DNA of 64,000 nucleotides from Desulfovibrio piger (GTDB lineage: Bacteria; Desulfobacterota; Desulfovibrionia; Desulfovibrionales; Desulfovibrionaceae). Location of the stretch: contig NZ_OX636706.1 in NCBI RefSeq assembly GCF_951793255.1, positions 310,001 to 374,000 of the forward strand. Reading direction: 5' to 3'. Positions within the stretch are counted from its first letter, which is position 1; the number at the start of each line of letters is the position of its first letter. Shown here piece by piece: positions 25,500-34,568 of this stretch. The position numbers were made by a program, and so were the translations under genes. Under the pieces are notes generated by a model. The model saw only the letters and a list, made by a program, of their open reading frames with translations, did no database searches and was not told the DNA's origin.

Positions 25500-26537
25500 C
25501 TAAGCTTCCGGCAGCGCATGCTCCAGCCCGGCGCCCGCAATGGCGCGCCGCACGGCGTCCATGTCCACCACAGCCTTGTGGTCGTAGATGCGGTAGGCAG
25601 CCCGGCGCGCCGCCGGGGTGAAGGAAGGCATGAGCACGTTGCCGCCCGCGGCAAGGCCCTGCCGCTGACCGTCTTCGGGGCGCAGGCTGGCCAGCGCCGT
25701 GGTGGCGGGCAGGTTGGCCCAGGGCAGGGCCAGACGCAGCACGGCCATGACCCGCAGGCACAGCTCCGTGGAGCCGCGCGGCTGCCGCCCCAGGGGCGTG
25801 TCGGCCTGGGGCACGAAGGGCCCGGCCCCGCACATGGCCACGCGCATGTCCCGCACCAGCAGGATGTCGTCCACCAGACTTTCGGGGCGCTGGCCGGGCA
25901 CACCGACCATGAAGCCGGAGCCCACCTCATAGCCCAGCTCCGCCAGCCAGGAGAGGGCCCGCAGCCGGTCGGCCAGACGATAGCCGGGATGCAGGGCGGC
26001 ATAGAGACGGGCATCGGCGGTCTCGTGCTTGAGCAGGAAGCGGTCGGCCCCGGCCTCCCGCCACAGGGCGTACCATTCGCGCGGCTGCTCGCCCACGCTC
26101 AGGGTCACGGGCAGGCCGAAGCGCTCCTTGAGGCCGCGCACCACCTGCGCCAGCCAGAGGGGATTGCGGGCCATCTCGCCCGATTGCAGCACCAGCGTGT
26201 CCACCCCGGCGGCCACGGCCTGTGACGCGGCCCGCAGCAGCTCCGCCGCCGACAGGCTGTAGCGGGACAGGCGCCTGTTCTCGTGGCGCAGGCCGCAATA
26301 GCGGCAGTTGCGGCGGCAGACATTGGAAAATTCCAGCAGGCCGCGCACATGCACATGCCGCCCCTTGTGCCGCAGGCGACACTGGTGCGCCAGGGCCTGC
26401 AATTCCGGCCAGGGCAGGTCGAAAAGCAGCTCGCGAACTTCGGCCCGGGAAAGGGCGGGGACGGACGCGGGGGCCGCGGAAGAACAGACGGCCTCGCGGC
26501 TGGCCGTCGCGGGGGAAGACGGTGCGGATTCCGGCAT
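25500..26537 (-). CDS. hydE: [FeFe] hydrogenase H-cluster radical SAM maturase HydE
   Basis: This radical SAM enzyme acts in making the dithiomethylamine-containing diiron subcluster. It has 345 residues. The CxxxCxxC cluster motif is C74-C78-C81 in CRRNCRYC, followed by GLRHENRRLSRYS as in HydE. The preceding residues 1-30 form an Ala/Ser-rich extension not needed for the fold. CAGGAGAT precedes the ATG. The gene is 141 bases after hydG on the same strand. The neighbouring hydG and hydF make the assignment secure against the related BioB/PylB enzymes. Confidence 0.95.
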   Translation of the reverse strand: MPESAPSSPATASREAVCSSAAPASVPALSRAEVRELLFDLPWPELQALAHQCRLRHKGRHVHVRGLLEFSNVCRRNCRYCGLRHENRRLSRYSLSAAELLRAASQAVAAGVDTLVLQSGEMARNPLWLAQVVRGLKERFGLPVTLSVGEQPREWYALWREAGADRFLLKHETADARLYAALHPGYRLADRLRALSWLAELGYEVGSGFMVGVPGQRPESLVDDILLVRDMRVAMCGAGPFVPQADTPLGRQPRGSTELCLRVMAVLRLALPWANLPATTALASLRPEDGQRQGLAAGGNVLMPSFTPAARRAAYRIYDHKAVVDMDAVRRAIAGAGLEHALPEA

Positions 26538-26678
26538 GGCGGGATCTCCTGGAAAGACTGGCGGAGCAGGAAGGGCCCTGCCCGGCGGGATGGAGGAAGG
26601 AAAAAGGCGGCAAGCGCCACGGGGAAAGCCCGGGGCCGCTCCCGGCAGACAGGAGCAGCCCCGGAAAAGGCTGTTGGC

Positions 26679-28097
26679 CTAGAAGCGGAAGTCCCGCTGC
26701 CCGGCCTCGATGGCGTCCAGGCACCGGATGGTGCGGGCGCGCACCTTGTCGCTGGGGATCTTGTCCAGTTCCTTCCGGATCATGTCCAGGCCCACGGCCC
26801 GGGTGGCGGGCGAGGCGTAGTCCTGCAGATATTCCTTGAGGGTCAGCAGGGCATTGGGATGACAGCAGTTGAGGATCTGGCGGCTCTTGCACAGGCTCAT
26901 GAAGCGGTCGCCGGTACGGCCCTCGCGGTAACAGGCCGTGCAGAAGCTGGGGATGTGGCCCTGATCCATGAGCCAGCGGACCACCTCGTCCAGAGTGCGG
27001 CGGTCGCTGACATCGAACTGGGCGGAGTTCTCGTCCTCGGGCTCGGGCTCGCAATAGCCGCCCACGCTGGTGCGGGAGGCACCGCTGATCTGCGAGACGC
27101 CCAGAGGCAGCACCTTTTCGCGCACGGCCTGGCTCTCGCGGGTGGAGATGATCATGCCGGTATAGGGCACGGCCACGCGGATACAGGCACAGATGCGGGC
27201 AAAGGTCTCGTCGTCGATGCCGTTGTCGAAAACGTCGGGATCGATGTCGTCGGCCTTCTTGATGCGCGGCACGCTGATGGTGTGCGGGCCCACGCCGTGC
27301 ACGGCCTCCAGATGCTCGGCATGCATGAGCAGGGCCGCAAATTCGTAACGATAGCCTTCCAGACCGAAGAGCACGCCCAGGCCCACATCGTCGATGCCGC
27401 CCTGCATGGCGCGGTCCATGGCTTCGGTATGCCAGGCATAATCATGCTTGGGACCCGCGGGGTGGAGCTTTTCGTAGCTCTGCTTGTGGTAGGTCTCCTG
27501 GAACAGGATGTAGGTGCCGATGCCCGCATCCTTGAGCATCCGGTATTCTTCCACGGTGGTGGCCGCGATGTTCACGTTGACGCGGCGGATGGCCCCGTTC
27601 TTGTGGCGGATGCCGTAGATGGTGCGGATGCAGTCGAGGATGTAGCCGATGGGGTTCATGGTGGGGTGCTCGCCCGCTTCCAGGGCCAGACGCTTGTGGC
27701 CCATGTCCTGCAGGGCGATGACCTCGCGGGCCACTTCCTCCTGGGTCAGCTTTTTGCGGATGATGTGCTTGTTGCGGGCGTGGTAGGGGCAGTAGACGCA
27801 GCTGTTGACGCAGTAATTGGACAGGTACAGCGGCGCGAACATGACGATGCGGTTGCCGTAGAACTCGTGCTTGATGCGGTTGGCCAGCCGGTACAGGGCC
27901 TCTACCCTGTCCGGCAGCTCACAGGCCAGCAGGACGGAGGCTTCCCGGTGGCTCAGGCCTTTGCAGAGCGCGGCTTTGGCAAGGATGCTGTCGATGAGCC
28001 CGGCATCGCGGGCGTGTTCCGCCGCCCAGGCAAGGGTCTCCTGCACCTCTTCGTGATCTATGAATTCTTCGGCATGCAGGGAATGGGGATCATACAT
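26679..28097 (-). CDS. hydG: [FeFe] hydrogenase maturase HydG (tyrosine lyase)
   Basis: This radical SAM enzyme cleaves tyrosine to p-cresol, CO and cyanide, making the Fe(CO)(CN) units of the H-cluster. The protein has 472 residues. The SAM-cluster motif is C96-C100-C103 (CVNSCVYCPYH), and the second, C-terminal cluster motif CTACYREGRTG with a later cysteine in MSLCKS is present near residues 380-405, which separates HydG from ThiH. The ribosome site is AGAGAGG. It follows hydB by 110 bases. Confidence 0.96.
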   Translation of the reverse strand: MYDPHSLHAEEFIDHEEVQETLAWAAEHARDAGLIDSILAKAALCKGLSHREASVLLACELPDRVEALYRLANRIKHEFYGNRIVMFAPLYLSNYCVNSCVYCPYHARNKHIIRKKLTQEEVAREVIALQDMGHKRLALEAGEHPTMNPIGYILDCIRTIYGIRHKNGAIRRVNVNIAATTVEEYRMLKDAGIGTYILFQETYHKQSYEKLHPAGPKHDYAWHTEAMDRAMQGGIDDVGLGVLFGLEGYRYEFAALLMHAEHLEAVHGVGPHTISVPRIKKADDIDPDVFDNGIDDETFARICACIRVAVPYTGMIISTRESQAVREKVLPLGVSQISGASRTSVGGYCEPEPEDENSAQFDVSDRRTLDEVVRWLMDQGHIPSFCTACYREGRTGDRFMSLCKSRQILNCCHPNALLTLKEYLQDYASPATRAVGLDMIRKELDKIPSDKVRARTIRCLDAIEAGQRDFRF

Positions 28098-28207
28098 GGC
28101 AAACCTCTCTGGCGTGCGCCGTTTTCGGACAGGACACAGGGCTCGACAGAGAGGAACGGAAACCGTCCCAGGGTCAGGTGGCCCCCTTTCCGCAGACGGC
28201 AGGATGG

Positions 28208-28594
28208 CTAGAATTTCTGTTCGTAAGGATAGGGAGAAGCGGCGAACATCTCTACATCACGGGGATTGGGGAACGTCCCCGCCTCCACCAGACGGCGATA
28301 CCCGGCGGACTGGTCTGCCCAGCGGGTATGCAGCAGTTTTTCGGAAAGCGGGCCCAGCGGCCGCTTGAGATAGGCGGCATACAGTTCCCTGACCTGGGCG
28401 TTGTCCTGCGAGGCCCGCACGGGAAAGGCGGCATCCGCGCCGTAGACACCGTGGATGCGGTCCAGCATGTAGTCCCTGATGTCCCGGAACCTGGCCACAG
28501 CCACACCGGCCATGCGCAGGCTGATCATGGCACCGCCCGCGACCACGCAGGCCGCACGCAAGAAACCGCGACGGGTCAGATGCATCATCTTCAT
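28208..28594 (-). CDS. hydB: Periplasmic [FeFe] hydrogenase small subunit HydB
   Basis: This small subunit wraps around HydA and carries it to the periplasm. It has 128 residues with a twin-arginine signal, TRRGFLRAACVVAGG at residues 7-21, then a mature part with the aromatic/charged pattern of Desulfovibrio HydB (RDIRDYMLDRIHGVYG, C-terminal SPYPYEQKF). HydA has no signal of its own, so the folded pair is presumably exported together by Tat. GAGGATAC precedes the ATG, 11 bases after hydA. Confidence 0.94.
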   Translation of the reverse strand: MKMMHLTRRGFLRAACVVAGGAMISLRMAGVAVARFRDIRDYMLDRIHGVYGADAAFPVRASQDNAQVRELYAAYLKRPLGPLSEKLLHTRWADQSAGYRRLVEAGTFPNPRDVEMFAASPYPYEQKF

Positions 28595-28605
28595 GGTGTA
28601 TCCTC

Positions 28606-29856
28606 CTAAACTTCCGCGCGGTCAAGGCGTTGCCGCAGCGAGGCATACAGGCTGGTGGCCCGGCGCCGGGCCTGCTCCAGCAACGTGGGCATGATAGGCT
28701 GCCCGCCGCCGCAGACGCAACCTCCGGGACAGGCCATGAATTCGATGAAGTGATACGGAGACCTGCCCGCGCGCACCTCGTCACACACTTTTTTGAAACG
28801 CTTGGCCCCGTGGACCACAGCCACACGCAGCTCCGTGCCTTTGATGGTCAGCGTGGCTTCCTTGAGGCCGTCCAGACCGCGCACGGTCTTGAAATCCCAG
28901 CTTTGGGGCTTGCTGCCCGTGATGGCTTCATAGGCGTAGCGCAGGGCGGCTTCCATGACACCGCCGCTGACGCCGAAGATGGTGGCCCCGCCCGACGATT
29001 CGCCCATCAGGCTGTCGCGGCCGCCATCGGGCAGCGAGGCAAAGTCGATACCGGCTTTCTTGATGAGCCAGGCCAGCTCACGGGTCGTGATGGTGGCGTC
29101 GATGTCGCGCCGTCCGCTGGCCGCAAGCTCAGGCCGCAAGCCTTCGTATTTTTTTGCGATGCAGGGCATGATGGAGACGGTGTAGACCGTGTCGGGATCA
29201 TAGCCCATACGCTCCGCGCCGTAGGTCTTGGCCAGGGCCCCGTTCATGCCGATGGGCGACTTGCAGGACGAGAAGTGCGGCAGCAGGTCGGGATAAAAGG
29301 TCTCGGCATATTTCTGCCAGCCCGGGCAGCAGGACGTGAACTGGGGCAGGTCGCGGCGCGCGGCCAGACGCTCCACGAATTCCGAGGCTTCTTCCCATAT
29401 GGTCACGTCCGCGGCGAATTCCGTATCCCAGCAATGGGCGAAGCCCAGGGCCTTGAGTGCGGAGAGCATCCTGCCCGTGCCGACCGAGCCCACCGGCAGG
29501 CCGAAGCAGTCGCCCAGGGCGTAACGCACGGCAGGCGCGGGCATGGCGATGCAGCGGACGTCCTTGCGGGCAAGCTTCGCTTCCAGCTCGGGGACCCAGC
29601 TCTGTTCCTCATAGATGGCCAGCTCCGGACAATGGGTCAGGCACTGGCCGCAGTTGATGCAGGCTTCGGGATGCGGGATGGCGTGCTCCCGCCCCACCTC
29701 GCCAAAGATGGCCCCCGTGGGGCAGTACTCCTGGCAGGTATCACAGCCGACGCAACGTTCGGCATCGATCTGCACGAACGGCAGGGTACCGGGATGCGGC
29801 CCCGGCTGCGGCACATGCGGCACATAGCCGATATGCTCCATCTCGATGCGCTTCAT
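28606..29856 (-). CDS. hydA: Periplasmic [FeFe] hydrogenase large subunit HydA
   Basis: This is the catalytic subunit of the group A, dimeric periplasmic hydrogenase, probably oxidising H2 and passing electrons to periplasmic cytochromes. In its 416 residues, two [4Fe-4S] ferredoxin motifs come first ([12 protein letters not shown] from residue 35; [12 protein letters not shown] from 66), then the H-cluster loops TSCCPGW (174-180), MPCIAKK (230-236) and [13 protein letters not shown] (373-385). All cluster cysteines are present, including the proton-relay cysteine of TSCC. AAGGAGG precedes the ATG, whose first bases overlap the stop of the upstream gene (ATGA). Confidence 0.97.
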   Translation of the reverse strand: MKRIEMEHIGYVPHVPQPGPHPGTLPFVQIDAERCVGCDTCQEYCPTGAIFGEVGREHAIPHPEACINCGQCLTHCPELAIYEEQSWVPELEAKLARKDVRCIAMPAPAVRYALGDCFGLPVGSVGTGRMLSALKALGFAHCWDTEFAADVTIWEEASEFVERLAARRDLPQFTSCCPGWQKYAETFYPDLLPHFSSCKSPIGMNGALAKTYGAERMGYDPDTVYTVSIMPCIAKKYEGLRPELAASGRRDIDATITTRELAWLIKKAGIDFASLPDGGRDSLMGESSGGATIFGVSGGVMEAALRYAYEAITGSKPQSWDFKTVRGLDGLKEATLTIKGTELRVAVVHGAKRFKKVCDEVRAGRSPYHFIEFMACPGGCVCGGGQPIMPTLLEQARRRATSLYASLRQRLDRAEV

Positions 29857-30143
29857 GAATCCTCCTTGGGGGAAAGCTCCTGCCCGGCGGCAGTAAGCAG
29901 GACGCTGCGTACTTTCACACCGGGAATGTTCCCCAGTTTTCCGGTCATCGCCCCGAGGGCATCCGTACTGCCGTCCACCAGCAGGGCGATGATGCTCAGG
30001 CCCCGCTCACGGTACGGCACGCCCATGCGCCCCACCACCAGATCGGCATACTGGCTGATGACGTTGTTGACGGAAGCCGCCCGGGCCTGCCTGTCGTGGA
30101 TGGCGAGGGCCACCACACCTATCCGTTTTTCCTGACTGACCAT
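29853..30143 (-). CDS. TM1266-like [FeFe] hydrogenase-associated regulator
   Basis: This small ferredoxin-fold (ACT/NikR-C-like) protein of the iron-only hydrogenase system regulator family is often encoded beside hyd genes. Its 96 residues show the family start [12 protein letters not shown] and central [19 protein letters not shown]. No HTH is visible, so it probably senses a ligand or metal rather than binding DNA itself. It overlaps hydA by 4 bases, so it is translationally coupled and first in the hydAB-hydGEF array. The ribosome site is weak. Confidence 0.82.
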   Translation of the reverse strand: MVSQEKRIGVVALAIHDRQARAASVNNVISQYADLVVGRMGVPYRERGLSIIALLVDGSTDALGAMTGKLGNIPGVKVRSVLLTAAGQELSPKEDS

Positions 30144-30386
30144 GTCGTATCCGTGTCCCCAGGACGGTGACGCGCGGCGGCACGGCCCCGGCGCCCGGTG
30201 CGCCGGTCATGGCCGGCTTGCGGCCCGCCCCTGCGGGCCCGCCGCACGTGATATGCCTGCACGCTGCCCCTGCCTGCCCCGGATGCCGGGGCCCTGAAAG
30301 CAATCAGGGGATACCGGTGGCAAGTCGGCATCCCCTGAGCGGTCTCCCCGACTGCCAAGAAGAGGAAGACAGGAGGCGCATGCAAT

Positions 30387-30413
30387 CGTGTTATTTTTTA
30401 TAAAAACGTGTTA
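30387..30413 (-). promoter_or_regulatory. Direct repeats in the hyd operon promoter region
   Basis: CGTGTTA occurs at 30387-30393 and 30407-30413, exactly 20 bp apart, around TTTTTATAAAA. Same-face direct repeats two helical turns apart in the only AT-rich part of the leader suggest a regulator site upstream of the TM1266-like gene and hydA. Confidence 0.45.
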
Positions 30414-30454
30414 CCAGCTTTGTAGCCTCCCCTCCGGCCTGTGTCAAGGGAGGC

Positions 30455-30495
30455 AAAAAAAAGCCGGGAAGATGATCATGAATCATCCTCCCGGC
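30455..30495 (-). terminator. Terminator of the group B hydrogenase gene
   Basis: GCCGGGAAGATGAT (30463-30476) pairs with ATCATCCTCCCGGC (30482-30495), with one mismatch. Eight A residues before it are a U-run on the minus strand. Confidence 0.85.
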
Positions 30496-30583
30496 ACAGA
30501 GCGTCGTCATCTGCCTGCCGCCGGTCCGGACGGGCGTCCCGTCAGCGACGGCAGGTCACAGGCAACGGGGACCTGGCCCCCGG

Positions 30584-32026
30584 TTACACCTTGCCCTTGG
30601 TGGCAAAGTTCTCCACGGCCTTGGCGCCCTTGGCGGCGGGCATCACCACACCGGCGCCGCCCACGCAGCCGCCCACGCAGGTCATGACCTCCACCAGGTT
30701 GCCGGGGCAGCCGCCCCTGACGAAGGACTGCAGCTTCTTGAGGCCCTGGGGAGAAAGGTCGTTGATGGCCACGGGACGCACCTCGAAGCGGTCGCCCACC
30801 AGCTTTTCCACAGCGGCGGACACGCCGCCCGCGATGGCATAGCCGCGCGCCTCGTTGCTGGGGCGCTCCAGCTCGTGCTCTTCGCACTCTTCCACCACGA
30901 TGCCGCGGGCATTGAACAGGGCGCCCACTTCTTCGAAGGTGAGCACGTAGTCCACCATCTCGTCGTGCAGGCCTTCCTGGCGCTTGGCCACGCAGGGGCC
31001 GATGAAGACCGTCACGGTGTCGGGATGGCGCTCGCGGGCGATCTCGGCCGTATAATGCATGGGCGTGGCGGTCTCGGACACATGGGGCAGGAGCTCGGGC
31101 GCGTGGCGGCGCACGGCTTCCACATAGGCCGGGCAGCAGGAGGTGGTCATGAAGGTGTCGCCGCGTTCCATGCGTTCCACGAATTCCGCGGCCTCACGCT
31201 GCGAGGTGACGTCGGCGCCCAGGGCCACTTCCATGACGTCGCTAAAGCCCAGACGGCGCAGGGCCGTGACGATGCGGGCCGGGCCGCCGGGGAACTGGCC
31301 CACGATGGCCGGGGCCATGAGGGCCGTCACATGGCGGCCGCTGGCCAGGGCACGGAGCACGGGCAGCACTTCGCTGCGCTCCATGACCGCACCGAAGGGG
31401 CAGGCGCGCATGCAGCGGCCGCAGCTGGTGCACTTTTCAAAGTCGATCTCGGCGCGGCCCTTGTTGCCCTTGTGGATGGCGCGCACCGGGCAGGCCGCCT
31501 CACAGGGGACATTGAGGCGCACGATGGCATGGTAGGGGCAGGCGTCCATGCACATGCCGCAGTTGCGGCACTTTTCGGGGTCGATGGTGGAGCGGCCGCG
31601 AGAGAAAGAGATGGCCCCAAAGCGGCAGCTGCCGATACAGGAACGCGCCACGCAGCCCTGGCAGGCGTCGGTCACATAGTAACGGGCACGCATGCAGCCC
31701 TGGCAGGCGATGTCACAGACCGTCAGGATGGGCCAGTTGGGCTCTTTGCGCTCCAGGGCCTCTTCGGCATAGGTGCGCAGGGGGATGGAGTCGTCCGTCT
31801 CGTCTTCGAGGCGGAAGCCCATGGCGGCACGCAGGCGTTCGCGCAGGATGGCGCGGTCCTTGTAGATGCAGCAGCGGCTCATGATCTCGCTGCCGCGCGG
31901 GCGCATCAGCAGGGGGATGCGGTCCACGTCTTCCGGCAGGGTCCCGGCCCAGAACGAAAGGGCCAGACGTTCGATGACGCCGAGGCGCAGCGAACTCAAC
32001 ATGTTGTCAGTCTTGGTAGCGGGCAT
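30584..32026 (-). CDS. Group B [FeFe] hydrogenase (cytosolic, monomeric)
   Basis: This second, divergent [FeFe] hydrogenase has 480 residues and no export signal. Its N-terminus (about 100-140) has many cysteines (CDIACQGCM, ACQGCVARSC) that may bind extra Fe-S clusters. Two ferredoxin motifs follow (CRNCGMCMDACP from 153; CTSCGRCMRACP from 199), then the H-cluster loops TTSCCPAY (294-301), GPCVAK (343-348) and EVMTCVGGCVGG (446-457). PAY in place of PGW and the shortened L3 loop match the group B class rather than group A. The physiological role of group B enzymes is poorly known; ferredoxin-linked H2 turnover is likely. AAGGAGAG sets the start at 32026. It depends on the nearby hydEFG for maturation and has its own promoter. 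Confidence 0.9.
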   Translation of the reverse strand: MPATKTDNMLSSLRLGVIERLALSFWAGTLPEDVDRIPLLMRPRGSEIMSRCCIYKDRAILRERLRAAMGFRLEDETDDSIPLRTYAEEALERKEPNWPILTVCDIACQGCMRARYYVTDACQGCVARSCIGSCRFGAISFSRGRSTIDPEKCRNCGMCMDACPYHAIVRLNVPCEAACPVRAIHKGNKGRAEIDFEKCTSCGRCMRACPFGAVMERSEVLPVLRALASGRHVTALMAPAIVGQFPGGPARIVTALRRLGFSDVMEVALGADVTSQREAAEFVERMERGDTFMTTSCCPAYVEAVRRHAPELLPHVSETATPMHYTAEIARERHPDTVTVFIGPCVAKRQEGLHDEMVDYVLTFEEVGALFNARGIVVEECEEHELERPSNEARGYAIAGGVSAAVEKLVGDRFEVRPVAINDLSPQGLKKLQSFVRGGCPGNLVEVMTCVGGCVGGAGVVMPAAKGAKAVENFATKGKV

Positions 32027-32333
32027 GGTCTCTCCTTGCGGTGGAACGTCCGATAGGATGTTCGTCCGAAGACAGGCAAATGGCGATGGCCGGGACATCC
32101 GGCACCAGGGACAGGCGCCTCGAACAGGCGCGACAGGACAGGAGCGGCTCCCCGGACGCACGGGGCCGGGAGGCTGGCCGCTGCGCACGGGAAGAAGGAT
32201 GCACGGCAGGGTGCCGTGCCGGGATGACTGTTTAATTAAACAAACAAGATTTGCAATAATAGCGAATAGTTTCACATATTGCAAGAAGGAGCCCAACGCC
32301 CCTGCGGGCCGGGAAAAATGCCCGCATCCGCCG
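32027..32333. other. Promoter and leader of the group B hydrogenase gene
   Basis: Besides the promoter at 32256-32284, the leader has a perfect TGTTTAATTAAACA palindrome (32229-32242) just downstream of the expected start site and a hairpin GCACGGCA/TGCCGTGC (32201-32219). About 220 bases of leader precede the start codon. Confidence 0.55.
32256..32284 (-). promoter_or_regulatory. Promoter with Rex-like operator for the group B hydrogenase
   Basis: On the minus strand, TTGCAA (32284-32279), a 17-base spacer and TATTAT (32261-32256) make a good sigma-70 promoter. The spacer contains TGTGAAACTATTCGCT (32276-32261), matching 10 of the 12 defined positions of the Rex consensus TTGTGAA-N4-TTCACAA core. 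A repressor there would cover both hexamers. Confidence 0.55.
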
Positions 32334-33077
32334 CTAGCGGCGACCGGGGACGGGCTTGCGGCTGCGCATGAGCGGTTTGCCCAGGTGCATGTCCTGGGCG
32401 ATGGCTTCCACCTCGCGGGCACAGTCGTCCGTACCGCGCATGACCACCATCACCAGATAGAGCTTGCCGCTGCGCTCCATGCGGGTGCGCAGGCCGCGCC
32501 CTTCCAGACGCTGGCGCAAATCGTCCACGATGCCGGGATCGCGGAAGGCCCCCAGCTGGAAGACGAAATCATATATGTCGGTGGGCGTTGGCGGCGGCGC
32601 CTTTTCCCCCGCGGGCACGGCAGGCTGCATGCCCGGAGGCATGGGCGGATAGGCGGGGACCCCTGCCGCTGCCGGTTTGGGGGCCTGGGCAGCCGGCAAC
32701 GGCGGCGAAACAGGCTCCAGACGCGCGCCGGGCTCGGCACGCAGGGCACGGGAAAAACGCAGCTCCGAGGCCGCCAGCACCGAGGCTTCGACCAGGGCAT
32801 CCTCTGAGTTCTCGGCATCAGCGGCCGTCTGGGCTTCGCCCGCGGCGGCGCTCTCTTCCTTTTCCCCATCCGTGGCGGCCGCCGCGGCCAGGGCCGCACG
32901 GGATTCCTCAAGGCTGCTGGCCCACTGGGCACGGCCTGTCATCACACCGCCAAGATACGCCAGCACGAGGGCCGCCAAAAAAAGCACGCTGGCCGTCACC
33001 AGGACCGGCAGGGTCACTTTCAGCCCTGCGGCGGGCGTCTGCTGGGAAGTATCCTGCGCACGGCGGGACGAAGACAT
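32334..33077 (-). CDS. SPOR-domain membrane protein
   Basis: This is probably a cell-envelope protein that binds denuded peptidoglycan at division sites. Of 247 residues, a cytosolic N-terminus is followed by one membrane helix (about 20-47), a long Ala/Glu- then Pro-rich linker (about 50-160), and a C-terminal SPOR domain (about 163-240; starts YDFVFQLGAF, contains LRTRMERSGKLYLVMV). CCAAGGAG precedes the ATG. It reads in the same direction as the group B hydrogenase gene, but a 307-base gap with a promoter separates them. Confidence 0.85.
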   Translation of the reverse strand: MSSSRRAQDTSQQTPAAGLKVTLPVLVTASVLFLAALVLAYLGGVMTGRAQWASSLEESRAALAAAAATDGEKEESAAAGEAQTAADAENSEDALVEASVLAASELRFSRALRAEPGARLEPVSPPLPAAQAPKPAAAGVPAYPPMPPGMQPAVPAGEKAPPPTPTDIYDFVFQLGAFRDPGIVDDLRQRLEGRGLRTRMERSGKLYLVMVVMRGTDDCAREVEAIAQDMHLGKPLMRSRKPVPGRR

Positions 33078-33333
33078 GGCGGCTCCTTGGAAAACGGCGT
33101 GTTGGGAAAAAGGCGGACAGTCCCGCCCGACTGATTCCTATACCAGCCGGGACGGGCAGCGTAAAGGCCCCTCCTCTCCCGCTCCTCCGCCCTTCCGCCT
33201 GCAATGCCTTGCGGCCCCGGCGGGCCTTTGCTACACCTACAGCATGCCGCACGCTGCTGTGCGGTCCGATCCTGCCAACTACGGCCGACGTGCCGTCCCA
33301 GCCCTTCGGGACTGCAACCTGACGAGGTCCGAC

Positions 33334-34317
33334 ATGTTCCATCCCTGCCGTCTGCTTGTTTTTCTGACCCTTGTGTTCGTCTCCCTGCTCGCGTCCTCCC
33401 CGGCCTTCGCGGCCAGGGACACCCCGGAAGACGAAAAAAGCCTGACCATCCGCAACGAAAGCGCCGAAGAGCTGCTGAGCATCCGCTTCACTGTGGGCAA
33501 CCAGGCCAACTATGCCCGTCTCGACCTCCTGCCCGGCGGCGAAGACCAGCTGCTCAATCCCGGCGGCACCGCCGACCTGCGCATGGATATGGGCCTGTAT
33601 CTGTGGGACTTCAACAAGGTCCGCCTGGCCGGCGTCCAGAGCCTGACCCTGTGCGGCGAACACCATCCCTGCCTGCTGGTCCGCGGCCTTGACGGCAAGA
33701 TCAGCCACGTCAACGGCACGGAAAAATCCCTGCTGCCCGCAGAAGATGCCCGGCCCGTCTGCGCCCTGAGCAAATTCCGGCCCGGCATGCTGATGAAGGA
33801 CGCCTGCGCCCTGCTGGAAAAGGACCCCCTGCGCGATGACGGCGGCGCCGTGCTGACCAGCCTGGGCTTTGCCGACATGGTCTGGGCCGCCCGCCTGACG
33901 CCCTACACCCCCGGCGATGACAATGTGGAAGCCTTCCCGGTCAAGGCCGGCGGCGAGGTGCTGGAGCATGTGGAACTGCGCCAGAGGCTCAGCGACCAGC
34001 GCCTGGACGCCCTGCTGGCCAGCCTTTACAACATGGGCTACCGCCCCTGGCAGGCCGAGCTGCCGGGCCTGGACATGAATTTCACCGAGATGCCCGTGGC
34101 TGACCAGAAGCGCCAGATGGAGATCCTGCACATGGCTCTGGGCATGCTCATGAACGCCCCGCGCGGTGACGCCTGCATCATGATGGCCCCCGGCGACATG
34201 CTGCCCGACCTCATCAGCGATACCCCCCGCAAGGACGTGCAGCTGTTCACCATCACCGTGCGCCGTCCCACCGCCACCCTCATCGTGGACATGACCGCGT
34301 ACAGCGCCTCGTTCTAG
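33334..34317 (+). CDS. Exported protein of unknown function
   Basis: I do not recognise this 327-residue protein. It has a clear Sec signal (MFHPCRLLVF to SSPAFA, cleavage near residue 26). The mature part starts with a beta-rich segment (SLTIRNESAEELLSIRF and LRMDMGLYLWDF) that resembles small periplasmic beta-sandwich domains, with a cysteine pair in TLCGEHHPC. The rest is mixed and acidic with no catalytic signature. GAGG precedes the ATG. It is a single gene with its own terminator. The open frame extends over 650 bases upstream through non-coding DNA, and only the signal peptide fixes the start. Confidence 0.75.
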   Translation: MFHPCRLLVFLTLVFVSLLASSPAFAARDTPEDEKSLTIRNESAEELLSIRFTVGNQANYARLDLLPGGEDQLLNPGGTADLRMDMGLYLWDFNKVRLAGVQSLTLCGEHHPCLLVRGLDGKISHVNGTEKSLLPAEDARPVCALSKFRPGMLMKDACALLEKDPLRDDGGAVLTSLGFADMVWAARLTPYTPGDDNVEAFPVKAGGEVLEHVELRQRLSDQRLDALLASLYNMGYRPWQAELPGLDMNFTEMPVADQKRQMEILHMALGMLMNAPRGDACIMMAPGDMLPDLISDTPRKDVQLFTITVRRPTATLIVDMTAYSASF

Positions 34318-34338
34318 CAGATACGGACGAACCTGCCC

Positions 34339-34379
34339 AAAGGGCCTCCTCTCCCATCCGGGAAGGAGGCCCTTTTTTT
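34339..34379 (+). terminator. Terminator of the exported unknown
   Basis: AAAGGGCCTCCT pairs with AGGAGGCCCTTT and runs into a T-tract, 21 bases after the stop. Confidence 0.88.
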
Positions 34380-34518
34380 GCGCCATCATGCAGGGCGGAC
34401 AGGTCCCCCAACCAGACGACATGCCGCCGTGGCAGCCTTTCATCGTGCTGCCACGGCGAACAGCGACCGGACGAACGGCCCGTACGCCCCTCCTTCCCCG
34501 CGGCCCGCCGGAAAAACA

Positions 34519-34544
34519 AAACGCCCCCTTTGCAGGGGGCGTTT
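34519..34544 (-). terminator. Terminator of hypAB
   Basis: AAACGCCCCC/GGGGGCGTTT with a 6-base loop lies 24 bases past the hypB stop; plus-strand A residues give a short U-run. Confidence 0.75.
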
Positions 34545-34568
34545 GCATTCCAAGGATGCGGGCCAGGC

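Larger units (their letters stand above)
30144..30583. other. Leader and promoter region of the hyd operon
   Basis: This 440-base region has, from the hydAB side, GC-rich hairpins, a leader stem TCAGGGGAT/ATCCCCTGA (30304-30338), an AT-rich block with two CGTGTTA direct repeats (30387-30413), an imperfect GCCTCCC/GGGAGGC stem (30425-30454) and the terminator of the group B hydrogenase gene (30455-30495). No coding frame is supported. Confidence 0.55.
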
